Source of the DNA: Rhodopseudomonas palustris JSC-3b
Lineage (GTDB): Bacteria > Pseudomonadota > Alphaproteobacteria > Rhizobiales > Xanthobacteraceae
Reading direction: 5' to 3'
NCBI GenBank assembly: GCA_000504425.1
Contig: KI632513.1
Span: 1,419,491-1,483,490 of the forward strand
DNA length: 64,000 nt
Shown: positions 20,032 through 28,638 of the stretch, one piece after another
How positions within the stretch are numbered: the first letter of the stretch is position 1
Layout of the letters: each line of letters begins with the position of its first letter
Notes under the pieces: generated by a model
What the model was told of the DNA's origin: nothing
Database searches by the model: none
The model's input: the letters and a program-made list of their open reading frames with translations, nothing else
Position numbers and translations under genes: made by a program

Positions 20032-21180
20032 CTAGGATGCTGCCAGATGCAAGATGTCATTGTAAGTTGCGAACACCATCAGCATCAAAACCAGCCCCAG
20101 ACCGATCCGAAATCCCATTTCCTGGGCCCGTTCAGAGAGCGGGCGGCCGCGGATCGCCTCCACGGCATAGAACACCAGGTGACCGCCGTCGAGCAGCGGG
20201 ACCGGAAATAGGTTGAGCAAACCGATCGACACCGACAGCACCGCCGCTAAGTGCAGCAGCGGTGACAGCCCGAAGGTGGCGACCTGGCCGGAAATCTGGG
20301 CGATTCGCAACGGACCGCCGAGCTGGTCGGCGGCTTCACGGCCGGTAAAAATACCGCCGATATAGGCCAGCGTCCGATCGACCACGAACCAGGTCTCCTT
20401 GGCGCCCAGCACCAAGGCGGTCGCCGGATTGATCTTTTCGGTGGTCACGTCGCCGGGATTATTGGAGCGGCTGATGCCGAGAATCGCGACCCGCTGCACA
20501 TTGCCGAACGAGTCCTTGATCTCTTTCAGCTGCGGGGTGGCCTTCAGCTCGATCGACTGATCGCCGCGCTTCACCGTAAAAGTCAGCTCGCGCCCGGCCT
20601 CGCCGGACACGGTCCGCTGCATTTCGGTAAAGCTGTCCACCTTGCGGCCGTCGATCGCGAGCACGACGTCGCCCGACTGGAAGCCGGCGACCGCGGCGGC
20701 GCTGTCCGGCATCACCTTATCGACACGGGCGGTGGTGATCGGCCGGCCGTTGATGGTGAACAACGCGGCGAAGATCAGAATCGCCAGCAGGAAATTGGCG
20801 ACCGGCCCGGCGGCGACAATGGCGGCGCGCGGCCCGACTTTCTTGTGGTGGAAGCTCGACTTGCGTTCCTCGGCCGTCATGACGGCAAGCGCTGCCGACG
20901 GCGTCGACGCCTCGCTGTCATCTCCGAAGAATTTGACGTAACCGCCGAGCGGAATTGCGGAAATCTTCCAGCGCGTGCCGTGCTTGTCGTTAAAGCCGAT
21001 CAGCTCCGGCCCAAAGCCGAGCGAAAAGGTCAGCACCCGCACCCCGGCCCAGCGCGCCACCAGGAAGTGCCCGAGCTCATGGAAGAACACGACAATGGTC
21101 AGCACAAACAGAAACGGGATGGCGTAACCGACCACCCCGTGGCTCAGAAAGCTGAAGCCATTGACCAAGAAATCAGGCAT
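20032..21180 (-). CDS. rseP: Site-2 zinc metalloprotease RseP
   Basis: A 382-residue inner-membrane protease that cuts transmembrane segments of anti-sigma factors and signal-peptide remnants. The zinc motif HELGH is at about residues 34-38 (VVFFHELGHFLVARW). The third ligand motif LLDGGHLVFYAVEAIRGRPL lies near the C-terminus. One PDZ domain (about 120-210, including AGFQSGDVVLAIDGRKV) sits in the periplasm. E. coli RseP has two; a single PDZ is normal for alphaproteobacterial MmpA-type enzymes. It lies between dxr and bamA. Confidence 0.94.
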   Translation of the reverse strand: MPDFLVNGFSFLSHGVVGYAIPFLFVLTIVVFFHELGHFLVARWAGVRVLTFSLGFGPELIGFNDKHGTRWKISAIPLGGYVKFFGDDSEASTPSAALAVMTAEERKSSFHHKKVGPRAAIVAAGPVANFLLAILIFAALFTINGRPITTARVDKVMPDSAAAVAGFQSGDVVLAIDGRKVDSFTEMQRTVSGEAGRELTFTVKRGDQSIELKATPQLKEIKDSFGNVQRVAILGISRSNNPGDVTTEKINPATALVLGAKETWFVVDRTLAYIGGIFTGREAADQLGGPLRIAQISGQVATFGLSPLLHLAAVLSVSIGLLNLFPVPLLDGGHLVFYAVEAIRGRPLSERAQEMGFRIGLGLVLMLMVFATYNDILHLAAS

Positions 21181-21220
21181 CCGAATCCCCTATCAGGGCC
21201 AGAAGCCCCACCTAAACAAC

Positions 21221-22444
21221 TTAGGATGCCTTTGCGGCAATTTGTGGCAAGAGGCTGGCAGCGAGATTTCTCGCTTTATGGTCAACAGAGATTGCATCAT
21301 CGGCCGAGCTGAGCGGCGCCAGATTGCCAGCCCGGATCCAGGAATTGAGGGTCTCCTCAACCAGCCGGGCGATCGCGCCGAACCGGATCTGCTCCTTGAC
21401 GAACGCGGCGACCGCGATCTCGTTGGCGGCATTGTAGACCGTGGTGGCGCCGTTGCCGGCGCGCAGCGCGTCATAGGCCAGCCGCAGCCCGGGGAACCGG
21501 ACGAAATCCGGGGCTTCGAAGGTCAATTGGCCGATCTTGGTCAGATCGAGCGGCGCGGCGCGGCCGACGATTCGCTCCGGCCAGCCGAGACAGTGCGCGA
21601 TCGGAATGCGCATATCCGGGGCGCCGAGCTGCGCCACCACTGAGCGATCGCAGAATTCCACCATGCCGTGGATGATCGACTGCGGATGCACCACCACTTC
21701 GATCTCGTCGGGCGTCAGCGCGAACAGCCAGGACGCCTCGATCACCTCCAGGCCCTTGTTCATCATCGACGCCGAATCGATGGTGATCTTCTGACCCATG
21801 CTCCAATTCGGGTGCTTGAGCGCCTGCGCCAGCGTCGCCTGCTCGATATCGGCGGCGGCCCATGTGCGGAACGGACCGCCCGAGGCGGTGATGATCACCT
21901 TGGTCAGCTCGTCGCGATTGCCGGAGGCCAGCGCCTGGAACAGCGCGTTATGCTCGGAATCGGCCGGCAGAATGCAGGCATTGGCGGCGGCGGCGCGCTC
22001 CATGAAGAATTCGCCGGCGCACACCAGACATTCCTTGTTGGCGAGTGCCACGGTGGCGCCGCGGTCAACGGCGGCCAGCGCCGGTTTCAGGCCGGCCGCG
22101 CCTGCGACCGCCGCCATCACCCAGTCCGACGGCCGGGCCGCGGCCTCGATCACGGCCTGTTCCCCTGCCCCGCAGGCAATGCCGGTGCCCTCGAGCGCGG
22201 CGCGCAGCTCTGCCAGCTTGCTCGGATCGGCCACCGCCGCGAACCGGGCATTGAATTCGATCGCGAGCTTGGCCAGGCCCTCGACATTGCTGTTCGCGGT
22301 CAGCGCCTCGACCTGATAGCGCTCGGGCGAGGCCCGCAGCAGATCCATGGTGCTGTCGCCGATCGAGCCGGTGGCGCCGAGCACGGTGACCTGACGGACG
22401 CCGCCCGCGGCCGGCTTATCGCTTCGCAATGGAACAGCACTCAT
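21221..22444 (-). CDS. dxr: 1-deoxy-D-xylulose 5-phosphate reductoisomerase
   Basis: A 407-residue enzyme that makes 2-C-methylerythritol 4-phosphate with NADPH, the committed step of the non-mevalonate isoprenoid pathway. The Rossmann motif is in [19 protein letters not shown] near residue 20. Metal and substrate residues lie in [13 protein letters not shown] and [21 protein letters not shown]. Its start is 5 bases beyond the cdsA stop, so the two are likely co-translated. Isoprenoid precursors feed the neighbouring uppS. Confidence 0.96.
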   Translation of the reverse strand: MSAVPLRSDKPAAGGVRQVTVLGATGSIGDSTMDLLRASPERYQVEALTANSNVEGLAKLAIEFNARFAAVADPSKLAELRAALEGTGIACGAGEQAVIEAAARPSDWVMAAVAGAAGLKPALAAVDRGATVALANKECLVCAGEFFMERAAAANACILPADSEHNALFQALASGNRDELTKVIITASGGPFRTWAAADIEQATLAQALKHPNWSMGQKITIDSASMMNKGLEVIEASWLFALTPDEIEVVVHPQSIIHGMVEFCDRSVVAQLGAPDMRIPIAHCLGWPERIVGRAAPLDLTKIGQLTFEAPDFVRFPGLRLAYDALRAGNGATTVYNAANEIAVAAFVKEQIRFGAIARLVEETLNSWIRAGNLAPLSSADDAISVDHKARNLAASLLPQIAAKAS

Positions 22445-22448
22445 CTCA

Positions 22449-23297
22449 TCACCACATCATCAGGCCACGGCCGACGCCATCGATGCCGCCCCGCGCCACG
22501 CCGAACAAAGCCGCAGCAACGACCGCCGCGACATAACCATCCAGCCGGTCCATCAGGCCACCATGGCCCGGGATGATCTGGCTGGAATCTTTTACGCCGA
22601 ACCGGCGCTTGACCGCCGATTCGAACAGGTCGCCAAGCTGCGACACCACCGACAGCAGTGCCGCCAAAGCCAGCAATGGCCCCCAATTGCCATAGCCAAG
22701 CACCGCGAACCCTGATGCAACGCAAAGCCCGAGCACAAAGCCGCCAATCGCGCCGGCCCAGGTCTTCTTGGGGCTGACCCGCGGCCACAATTTCGGGCCA
22801 CCCAGGCCGCGGCCGGCGAAATAGCCGCCAATATCGGCAGCCCATACCACCAGCAGCACCAGCATCAACGCCGCAAAACCCCATTCGGCGTCAGCGCGCA
22901 CCAGCACCGAGGCCAGCAAGGCCGCCGCGGCATAGCCATAGCCTGAAGCGGTCCAGCGCCGCTGCTCGCCGCCGAAATAGCCGACCACCACCAGGCCCAG
23001 CAGCGCAAATGGCAGCGCGCCGTCATAGCGCTCAAACCCCAGGCACAGCCCGGTGATCACCAACGCGCCGACGCCCGCGCCCAACACCCGCAGATCGTGG
23101 CGCGCGCCGACGATCATCAGCCATTCGATATAGATGCCGATGGAAACCGCGGTGACCAACACGGCCCAGAACCAGCCGCCCGCATAGAGAATGCCAATCG
23201 CCAGTGGAGCCAGCACCAGCGCGGTGACGGCGCGCGTCACCAGATTGCGCGTGCCGCTGTCGCCGGCAGGCGCCGGCGCCCTCAAATTATCGCTCAC
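22449..23297 (-). CDS. cdsA: Phosphatidate cytidylyltransferase
   Basis: A 282-residue polytopic membrane enzyme that makes CDP-diacylglycerol from phosphatidate and CTP, feeding all phospholipid synthesis. The family signature is present near the C-terminus: [20 protein letters not shown], then [12 protein letters not shown]. The start is taken as GTG at 23297 (VSDNLRAP), just after the uppS stop; no good ATG exists nearby, so the exact start is uncertain. Confidence 0.92.
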   Translation of the reverse strand: MSDNLRAPAPAGDSGTRNLVTRAVTALVLAPLAIGILYAGGWFWAVLVTAVSIGIYIEWLMIVGARHDLRVLGAGVGALVITGLCLGFERYDGALPFALLGLVVVGYFGGEQRRWTASGYGYAAAALLASVLVRADAEWGFAALMLVLLVVWAADIGGYFAGRGLGGPKLWPRVSPKKTWAGAIGGFVLGLCVASGFAVLGYGNWGPLLALAALLSVVSQLGDLFESAVKRRFGVKDSSQIIPGHGGLMDRLDGYVAAVVAAALFGVARGGIDGVGRGLMMW

Positions 23298-23301
23298 AGA
23301 A

Positions 23302-24060
23302 TCACGACCCTGTCTTCGCGGCCAGACCGCCGAACCGGCGCTCGCGGCGGGAATATTCGGCCATTGCGCCCTCAAGCGCGGCCTTGTCGAAATCAGGCCA
23401 GTGAATCGGCACGAACACAAGTTCGCTATAGGCGGCCTGCCACATCAAAAAGTTGGAGAGCCGCTGTTCGCCGCTGGTGCGGATGATCAGATCGGGATCG
23501 GGAATTTCCGGGGCATCGAGATAGCGACCGAGCGCGTCCGGATCGATGCTGCTCCAGTCGCGCTTGCCCTCGGCGACCTCGCGCGCCAGCCGCTGCGCGG
23601 CATTGGCGATTTCTTTGCGCGAGCCGTAATTGAAGGCGACCACCAGATGCAGCTTGCTATTGCCGCGCGTCAGTTCCTCGGCCTCGGTCAGCAGCGCGCA
23701 CAGATCGGGCTCAAGACCCTCGCGCTCGCCGATCACCCGGACCCGCACGCCATCGCGGTGCAGTGACGCCAGATCGTTGCGAATGAAGCGGCGCAGCAGG
23801 CCGAACAAATCGACGATCTCGCTGGCCGGCCGCGACCAGTTCTCAGAACTAAACGAGAAGATTGTGAGGTATTGCACCCCAAGCTCGCGGGCCGCGCGTA
23901 CCACCCGCCGCAAAGCCTCGACACCGCGGCGATGGCCTTCGGCCCGCGGCAACCCGCGCGCCGCGGCCCAGCGGCCATTGCCATCCATGATGATCGCCAC
24001 ATGCAACGGCAGATCAGAACTGTCCGATCGTCCCTGCAGCGGCGCGGCGGCGTTCGACAT
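23302..24060 (-). CDS. uppS: Undecaprenyl diphosphate synthase (isoprenyl transferase)
   Basis: A 252-residue cis-prenyltransferase that makes the C55 lipid carrier for peptidoglycan and O-antigen from FPP and IPP. The catalytic Asp26 is in [13 protein letters not shown]. Later motifs are [25 protein letters not shown] and [19 protein letters not shown]. It lies between frr and cdsA in the conserved block. The C-terminus is slightly extended and basic. Confidence 0.96.
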   Translation of the reverse strand: MSNAAAPLQGRSDSSDLPLHVAIIMDGNGRWAAARGLPRAEGHRRGVEALRRVVRAARELGVQYLTIFSFSSENWSRPASEIVDLFGLLRRFIRNDLASLHRDGVRVRVIGEREGLEPDLCALLTEAEELTRGNSKLHLVVAFNYGSRKEIANAAQRLAREVAEGKRDWSSIDPDALGRYLDAPEIPDPDLIIRTSGEQRLSNFLMWQAAYSELVFVPIHWPDFDKAALEGAMAEYSRRERRFGGLAAKTGS

Positions 24061-24177
24061 AGGCCGTATCCTAAAGCGTGGTCCGCAAAGAGGCTTCCCG
24101 TTTGCCGCAACTACGTCAATTCAGTCAAACGAGCTAGGACCGCCCGGCAAGCGACGCCGGGCGCCCCCAGCGGTCTT

Positions 24178-24741
24178 TTAGACGGTCAGGATTTCCTTTT
24201 CCTTGACCGCGAGCAGCTGATCGACCTCGTGAATCGTGGCGTCAGTCGCCTTCTGGACATCTTGCGCCAGACGCTCCTGATCGTCTTCAGAAATTTCGTG
24301 GTTCTTCTCGAGCTTCTTCAGGGTGTCGAGCCCGTCGCGGCGGACGTGGCGCACCGCGACCCGCGCCGCTTCGGCGTATTTGTGAGCAACCTTGACCAGC
24401 TCCTTGCGGCGCTCCTCATTGAGCTCCGGCACGCGCAGCCGCACCACCTGCCCTTCGGTCGCCGGGCTCAGGCCGAGATTGGAATCGACGATCGCCTTTT
24501 CGACCGCCTTGACCATCGACTTGTCCCAGACCTGCACCGACAGCAGCCGCGGCTCCGGCACGCTGATGGTCGCGACCTGGTTCAGCGGCATATGGCTGCC
24601 ATACGCTTCCACTTGAATCGGCTCGAGCATCGATGCTGACGCCCGGCCGGTGCGCAAGCCACCCAATTCGTGCTTCAGCGCTTGGGTTGCACCCTGCATA
24701 CGGCGCTTCAAGTCATTGATGTCGAAACTGTCGGTCGGCAT
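24178..24741 (-). CDS. frr: Ribosome recycling factor
   Basis: A 187-residue protein that, with EF-G, splits the post-termination ribosome. The start at 24741 ([10 protein letters not shown]) has GAAGGGG upstream; an upstream in-frame start at 24762 lacks one. The typical sequence [24 protein letters not shown] and the C-terminal [18 protein letters not shown] region are present. It lies downstream of pyrH by 62 bp. Confidence 0.97.
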   Translation of the reverse strand: MPTDSFDINDLKRRMQGATQALKHELGGLRTGRASASMLEPIQVEAYGSHMPLNQVATISVPEPRLLSVQVWDKSMVKAVEKAIVDSNLGLSPATEGQVVRLRVPELNEERRKELVKVAHKYAEAARVAVRHVRRDGLDTLKKLEKNHEISEDDQERLAQDVQKATDATIHEVDQLLAVKEKEILTV

Positions 24742-24803
24742 GACTGCCCCTTCTCTTTCCAAAACGCTTGATATTCCCGACGATCTCCGGCGATGCCCGC
24801 CCC

Positions 24804-25520
24804 TTAACCGGCGACGATGGTGCCGCGCCCGCCGCCACTGAGAATCGCCCCCACCGAACCCGGTTCGGCAATCGAAAACACGATGATAGGCAGCGAGGTG
24901 TCGCGAGCAAGCGCGAAAGCAGTCGCGTCCATCACCTTGTAGCCGCCTTCGAGCGCCTGCGAATGGGTCAGCCGATCGAAGCGCCGCGCGGTCGGGTCCT
25001 TCTTCGGATCGGCGCTATAGACGCCATCGACATTGGTGGCTTTCAGCACCGCCTGCGCGCCGATCTCAGCAGCACGCAATACCGCCGTGGTATCGGTCGT
25101 GAAATACGGATTGCCGGTTCCGCCAGCCAGCAGCACGATGCGGCGCTCGGACAGATAACGATGAGCGGTCGCGCGGGTGAACAGCTCGCAGACCTGCGGC
25201 ATCACCATCGACGACAATGTCCGTGCCGAGACGCCGCGCCGCTCGATTGCAGCCTCCAGCGCCAGGCAGTTCATCACCGTGGCCAGCATGCCCATGGTGT
25301 CGCCGGTCGGGCGCGACACCCCGCGCGACGAAACTTCGACGCCGCGGAAGATATTGCCGCCACCCACCACCACCGCGACTTCGACGCCGCGATGCTGCGC
25401 CTCGATCAGGTCGGCCGCGACCCGATCAATGGTCGGCTGATGGATGCCGAACGATTGATCACCGGCGAGATACTCGCCGGAGATCTTGACCACCACCCGA
25501 TGATAGACCGGCTGACTCAT
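24804..25520 (-). CDS. pyrH: Uridylate kinase
   Basis: A 238-residue hexameric UMP kinase of the amino-acid kinase fold, forming UDP. Motifs are [18 protein letters not shown] at the N-terminus, [14 protein letters not shown] in the nucleotide-binding part, and [19 protein letters not shown]. It sits between tsf and frr in the standard order. The tsf-pyrH gap carries a perfect 22-bp palindrome (25550-25571). Confidence 0.97.
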   Translation of the reverse strand: MSQPVYHRVVVKISGEYLAGDQSFGIHQPTIDRVAADLIEAQHRGVEVAVVVGGGNIFRGVEVSSRGVSRPTGDTMGMLATVMNCLALEAAIERRGVSARTLSSMVMPQVCELFTRATAHRYLSERRIVLLAGGTGNPYFTTDTTAVLRAAEIGAQAVLKATNVDGVYSADPKKDPTARRFDRLTHSQALEGGYKVMDATAFALARDTSLPIIVFSIAEPGSVGAILSGGGRGTIVAG

Positions 25521-25549
25521 GATGCCATCGCTCCGTTATCGAGTTCGTA

Positions 25550-25571
25550 CTCCCGGCCGATCGGCCGGGAG
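25550..25571 (-). repeat. Perfect GC-rich palindrome between tsf and pyrH
   Basis: CTCCCGGCCGA and TCGGCCGGGAG are exact inverted arms with no spacer. It lies about 20 bp past the tsf stop codon on the transcribed strand. No T-run follows, so it more likely acts as an RNA stabiliser or processing hairpin than as a full terminator. Confidence 0.55.
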
Positions 25572-25592
25572 GCCGTCAACCGATCGCGGCGC

Positions 25593-26516
25593 TTACTTCT
25601 GGCCGCTGGCCGCCGCGACTTCCGCGGCGAAATCGGTGGTCTGCTTCTCGATGCCTTCGCCGAGCGCATAACGCACGAACGCGGCGAGCTTGATCGGCGC
25701 GCCGACCTTGCCTTCGGCTTCCTTCACCGCCTGCGCCACCGACTTGCCGGTGTCGTGGATGAAGGCCTGATCGAGCAGGCAGGCTTCCTTGTAGTAGGTC
25801 TTCAGACCGGACTCGACGATCTTCTCGATCATGGCTTCCGGCTTGCCCTGCTGACGATACTTGTCGGCGAGCACTTCCTTCTCGCGGCGCACGACTTCCG
25901 GATCGAGGGTCGCGGCATCGAGCGACTGCGGGTTGGTGGCCGCGACATGCATCGCGATCTGCCGGGCCAGCGCCGCCAGCTCGTCGGTCTTGCCAGTCGA
26001 TTCCAGCGCGACCAGCACGCCGAGCTTGCCGGCACCGTCGATCACCGCACCGTGCACGTAGCTGCCGACCACGCCATTGGCGACTTCGAGCGACACCGCG
26101 CGGCGCAGCGTCATGTTTTCGCCGATGGTGGCGATCGCGTCAGCAATCGCATTGGCCACGGTCGCGGAACCAACCGGCGCGGCGTTGATCGCCTCGACGT
26201 CGGAACCGACCTTGAGCGACACCTGGGCGATCATCTTGACCAGGCCCTGGAACTGATCGTTGCGCGCCACGAAGTCGGTCTCGGAATTGACCTCGACCAG
26301 CACGCCCTTGTTGCCCTCGGTCAGCGCACCGATCAGACCTTCCGCAGCGACACGACCCGCCTTCTTGGCGGCCTTGGAAAGGCCCTTCTTGCGCAGCCAA
26401 TCGATCGCAGCCTGCATATCGCCGTCGTTCTCCGACAGCGCCTGCTTACAATCCATCATGCCGGCGCCCGTGGTCTCACGGAGCTCCTTAACCATCGCTG
26501 CAGTAATCGTAGCCAT
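25593..26516 (-). CDS. tsf: Elongation factor Ts
   Basis: A 307-residue guanine-nucleotide exchange factor for EF-Tu. The N-terminal UBA-like domain reads [20 protein letters not shown] with the diagnostic KELRE.TG.G..DCK pattern. It is followed by [17 protein letters not shown] and the TDFVARN core motif. Length is normal for alphaproteobacteria. It is the second gene of the rpsB-tsf unit, separated from rpsB by a strong hairpin. Confidence 0.97.
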   Translation of the reverse strand: MATITAAMVKELRETTGAGMMDCKQALSENDGDMQAAIDWLRKKGLSKAAKKAGRVAAEGLIGALTEGNKGVLVEVNSETDFVARNDQFQGLVKMIAQVSLKVGSDVEAINAAPVGSATVANAIADAIATIGENMTLRRAVSLEVANGVVGSYVHGAVIDGAGKLGVLVALESTGKTDELAALARQIAMHVAATNPQSLDAATLDPEVVRREKEVLADKYRQQGKPEAMIEKIVESGLKTYYKEACLLDQAFIHDTGKSVAQAVKEAEGKVGAPIKLAAFVRYALGEGIEKQTTDFAAEVAAASGQK

Positions 26517-26611
26517 TGTGAACGTCCTTTGCCTGCCAGAGCGGCCGCGTAACAGCCCATCGCCGCCGCGGTCCGCGATCAGGAATCAAAAATAGATTGT
26601 GCCGTCGAAAC

Positions 26612-26637
26612 GTTGCGGCCGGATGTCCGGCCGCAAC
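26612..26637 (-). terminator. Hairpin between rpsB and tsf (attenuator-like)
   Basis: GTTGCGGCCGG and CCGGCCGCAAC form a perfect 11-bp stem with a 4-base loop, starting 7 bases past the rpsB stop codon on the minus strand. Only a weak T-stretch (GTTTCGAC) follows, so partial termination or mRNA processing is more likely than a full stop. Intergenic hairpins of this kind can set the high ratio of rpsB to tsf expression. Confidence 0.65.
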
Positions 26638-26644
26638 GCCCGAA

Positions 26645-27637
26645 TTACTCAGCTTCGGTGAGCGCCTTGGCCTGCGCCACCCAGGCGTCGGCACGGCTCG
26701 GCAGACCGACTTCTTCGCCGATCTTGTAAGCGGTATCGTGATCGAGCTCGGCGAGCTGCCAGTAGTGGAAGATGCCGAGGTCGTTGAACTTCTTCTCGAT
26801 CGCGCCGGACACGCCGGTCAGCTTCTTGAGGTCGTCGGCAACGCCGCGCGGACCAGCAAGACCCTGGAAGCCAGACTCGGTCACGGCCGGCAGGTCTTCG
26901 CGCAGCGGGCGGGCCGCAGCGCCGACGTCGAAGCCAGCTTCACCCTGGGCGCGCGACAGGCCGTCGATCACCGCACGGGCCACCAGGTCGCAATACAGCG
27001 AGATGGCGCGGCCGGCGTCGTCATTGCCCGGAACCAGATAGGTGATGCCCTTCGGGTCGCAATTGGTATCGACGATCGCCGCCACCGGGATGTTGAGCCG
27101 CTGGGCTTCCTGGATCGCGATGTCTTCCTTGTTGGTGTCGATCACGAAGATCAGGTCCGGCAGGCCGCCCATGTCACGGATACCGCCGAGCGAGCGATCG
27201 AGCTTGTCGCGCTCGCGCTGCAGCGTCAGCCGCTCCTTCTTGGTGTAGGCGCTGGCGTCGCCCGAATTCAGCACCTCGTCGAGATGGCGCAGGCGCTTGA
27301 TCGAGGCCGAAATGGTCTTCCAGTTGGTCAGCGTGCCGCCGAGCCAGCGCGAGTTCACATAGTACTGCGCCGAACGCTTCGCGGCTTCCGCGACCACGTC
27401 CTGAGCCTGACGCTTGGTGCCGACGAACAGCACGCGGCCGCCCTTGGCGACGGTGTCGCTCACCGCCTGCAGCGCACGGTGCAGCATCGGCACGGTCTGA
27501 GCGAGGTCGATGATGTGGATGTTGTTGCGGCTACCGAAAATGTAGTCCGCCATCTTCGGGTTCCAGCGATGCGACTGGTGGCCGAAATGCACGCCGGCTT
27601 CGAGCAGCTGACGCATGGTGAATTCAGGAAGTGCCAT
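26645..27637 (-). CDS. rpsB: 30S ribosomal protein S2 with long C-terminal extension
   Basis: A 330-residue protein, first gene of the block. The start at 27637 ([20 protein letters not shown]) has GGAG 8 bases upstream; the frame reads further upstream but without family similarity. Canonical S2 signatures are [13 protein letters not shown] and [13 protein letters not shown]. coli S2 is about 241 residues; the extra C-terminal 80 or so (from about [14 protein letters not shown]) resemble a helix-hairpin-helix-like tail found in alphaproteobacterial S2. Confidence 0.97.
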   Translation of the reverse strand: MALPEFTMRQLLEAGVHFGHQSHRWNPKMADYIFGSRNNIHIIDLAQTVPMLHRALQAVSDTVAKGGRVLFVGTKRQAQDVVAEAAKRSAQYYVNSRWLGGTLTNWKTISASIKRLRHLDEVLNSGDASAYTKKERLTLQRERDKLDRSLGGIRDMGGLPDLIFVIDTNKEDIAIQEAQRLNIPVAAIVDTNCDPKGITYLVPGNDDAGRAISLYCDLVARAVIDGLSRAQGEAGFDVGAAARPLREDLPAVTESGFQGLAGPRGVADDLKKLTGVSGAIEKKFNDLGIFHYWQLAELDHDTAYKIGEEVGLPSRADAWVAQAKALTEAE

Positions 27638-27843
27638 TTTCAATTCTCCGGTTGGTTCCTCCGGAAACGCTGTGAGCAGCTGAACCAACAGGATGACCTG
27701 CGATCCGGCAGCCACCGGACGGCCTTGTGAGCCATGTTTCCGTGTGAGATGCCGCGCTGTATAGCCGGATTCTGGGAAGAAGCAAGAAAATCGAGCATTT
27801 GCCCTGCCCCTCCGGTCGCGTCGGGGCGGTGCGCCAAATGGCG

Positions 27844-28131
27844 CTAGGGCGCAGCTTTCAGCGCTTTCATGAAAGTGCCGAACGACGCGGCAAAATCTTT
27901 GAACAGCTCGTCCTGACGGTGCTGCATCAGCACCTGTCCGAGCAGTTTTAGGCCGACGCAAAAGGTCTTGGTCTCGTCCTCGCTGGCAAACAGCGCCTTG
28001 CCGCGCACCCGCTCGACGATTGCGAACAGATCGTCATGATTCTCAAAACCGAAGCTGAGATCGGGCGGGCTGCCCGCCCCTTCTGGGCGCGGCGTCTGGT
28101 TGGAAACTGTAATCAGGTATTGATGGCGCAT
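27844..28131 (-). CDS. Small DUF3861-like protein
   Basis: A 95-residue soluble protein starting [12 protein letters not shown] (ATG at 28131; a GTG just before is also possible). The pattern of a short N-terminal beta-strand, [19 protein letters not shown] and a helical C-terminus resembles the uncharacterised DUF3861 family; this is recognition by eye only. It stands alone between rpsB and dnaE. A perfect 27-bp palindrome lies 49 bp upstream of the start and probably controls it. The function is unknown. Confidence 0.65.
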   Translation of the reverse strand: MRHQYLITVSNQTPRPEGAGSPPDLSFGFENHDDLFAIVERVRGKALFASEDETKTFCVGLKLLGQVLMQHRQDELFKDFAASFGTFMKALKAAP

Positions 28132-28179
28132 CACAAACTCTCATTGGAGAAACAGAGCGGTATCAGAGCACTTGCTGCC

Positions 28180-28206
28180 AATTAAACTAAACGGTTTAGT
28201 TTAATT
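28180..28206 (-). promoter_or_regulatory. 27-bp perfect palindrome, likely operator of the DUF3861-like gene
   Basis: AATTAAACTAAAC and GTTTAGTTTAATT are exact inverted arms around a single central base. On the minus strand a TTGAGA (-35-like) precedes it, and an AGTTTA/TAGTTT -10-like element would fall within the right arm at 16-17 bp spacing, so a bound repressor would block the promoter. The size and AT-rich symmetry fit a TetR/AcrR-type dimer site. No regulator gene lies nearby. Confidence 0.6.
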
Positions 28207-28638
28207 CTCAAGCCCAAATTGGCGGCACGCGCGGCTTGAGCGCCTGATCGGGTGGCACAGTCTCGGCGCGCGGCTGAGGAATCAGCCCAATGGCGATATC
28301 AACCGCTCCGCACGTCATGGCCGGGCTCGTCCCGGCCAACCACGTCTCTGCTCTTGCTGCGATTTCAACACATGGACCCCACGCGACAAAGCGCGGGCAT
28401 GACGGTCAATGGCACGACCCGATGGTATCAGGCGCACCGCCCCGCCCGCCGAATGGCAGCCACCCGGCGACCGCGCGAGCGACGGCATCGCGATGCTTTT
28501 GGGGCGGCGGCCGCCCTGCTCTGTTGTTGTCCAAGGGAGACTTTTGCCGCCATGGGACCCACAGCCGCGCGGGCACGCCAAGCCAGACGGCGGCTGGGCT
28601 GCCGGCCTGCGGGCGAGACCAGCCGCCGCGGCCTGGCC
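28207..28638. other. Intergenic stretch between the palindrome and the dnaE 3' end
   Basis: About 430 bases without a supported gene. It contains one copy of a dispersed repeat (28313-28405), then GC-rich sequence. An open frame crosses this stretch but lacks a ribosome binding site, has low-complexity composition and continues antisense into dnaE. Confidence 0.55.
28313..28405 (+). repeat. Dispersed intergenic repeat, copy A
   Basis: It begins CGTCATGGCCGGGCTCGTCC and ends GCGCGGGCATGACGG. Its two ends are near-inverted CGTCATG...CATGACG, each with an internal hairpin (CCGGGCTCGTCCCGG; CGCGACAAAGCGCG). It matches copy B at 38569-38663 in the opposite orientation along nearly its full length. 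I associate sequences of this kind with intergenic DNA of Rhodopseudomonas and Bradyrhizobium. Confidence 0.75.
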
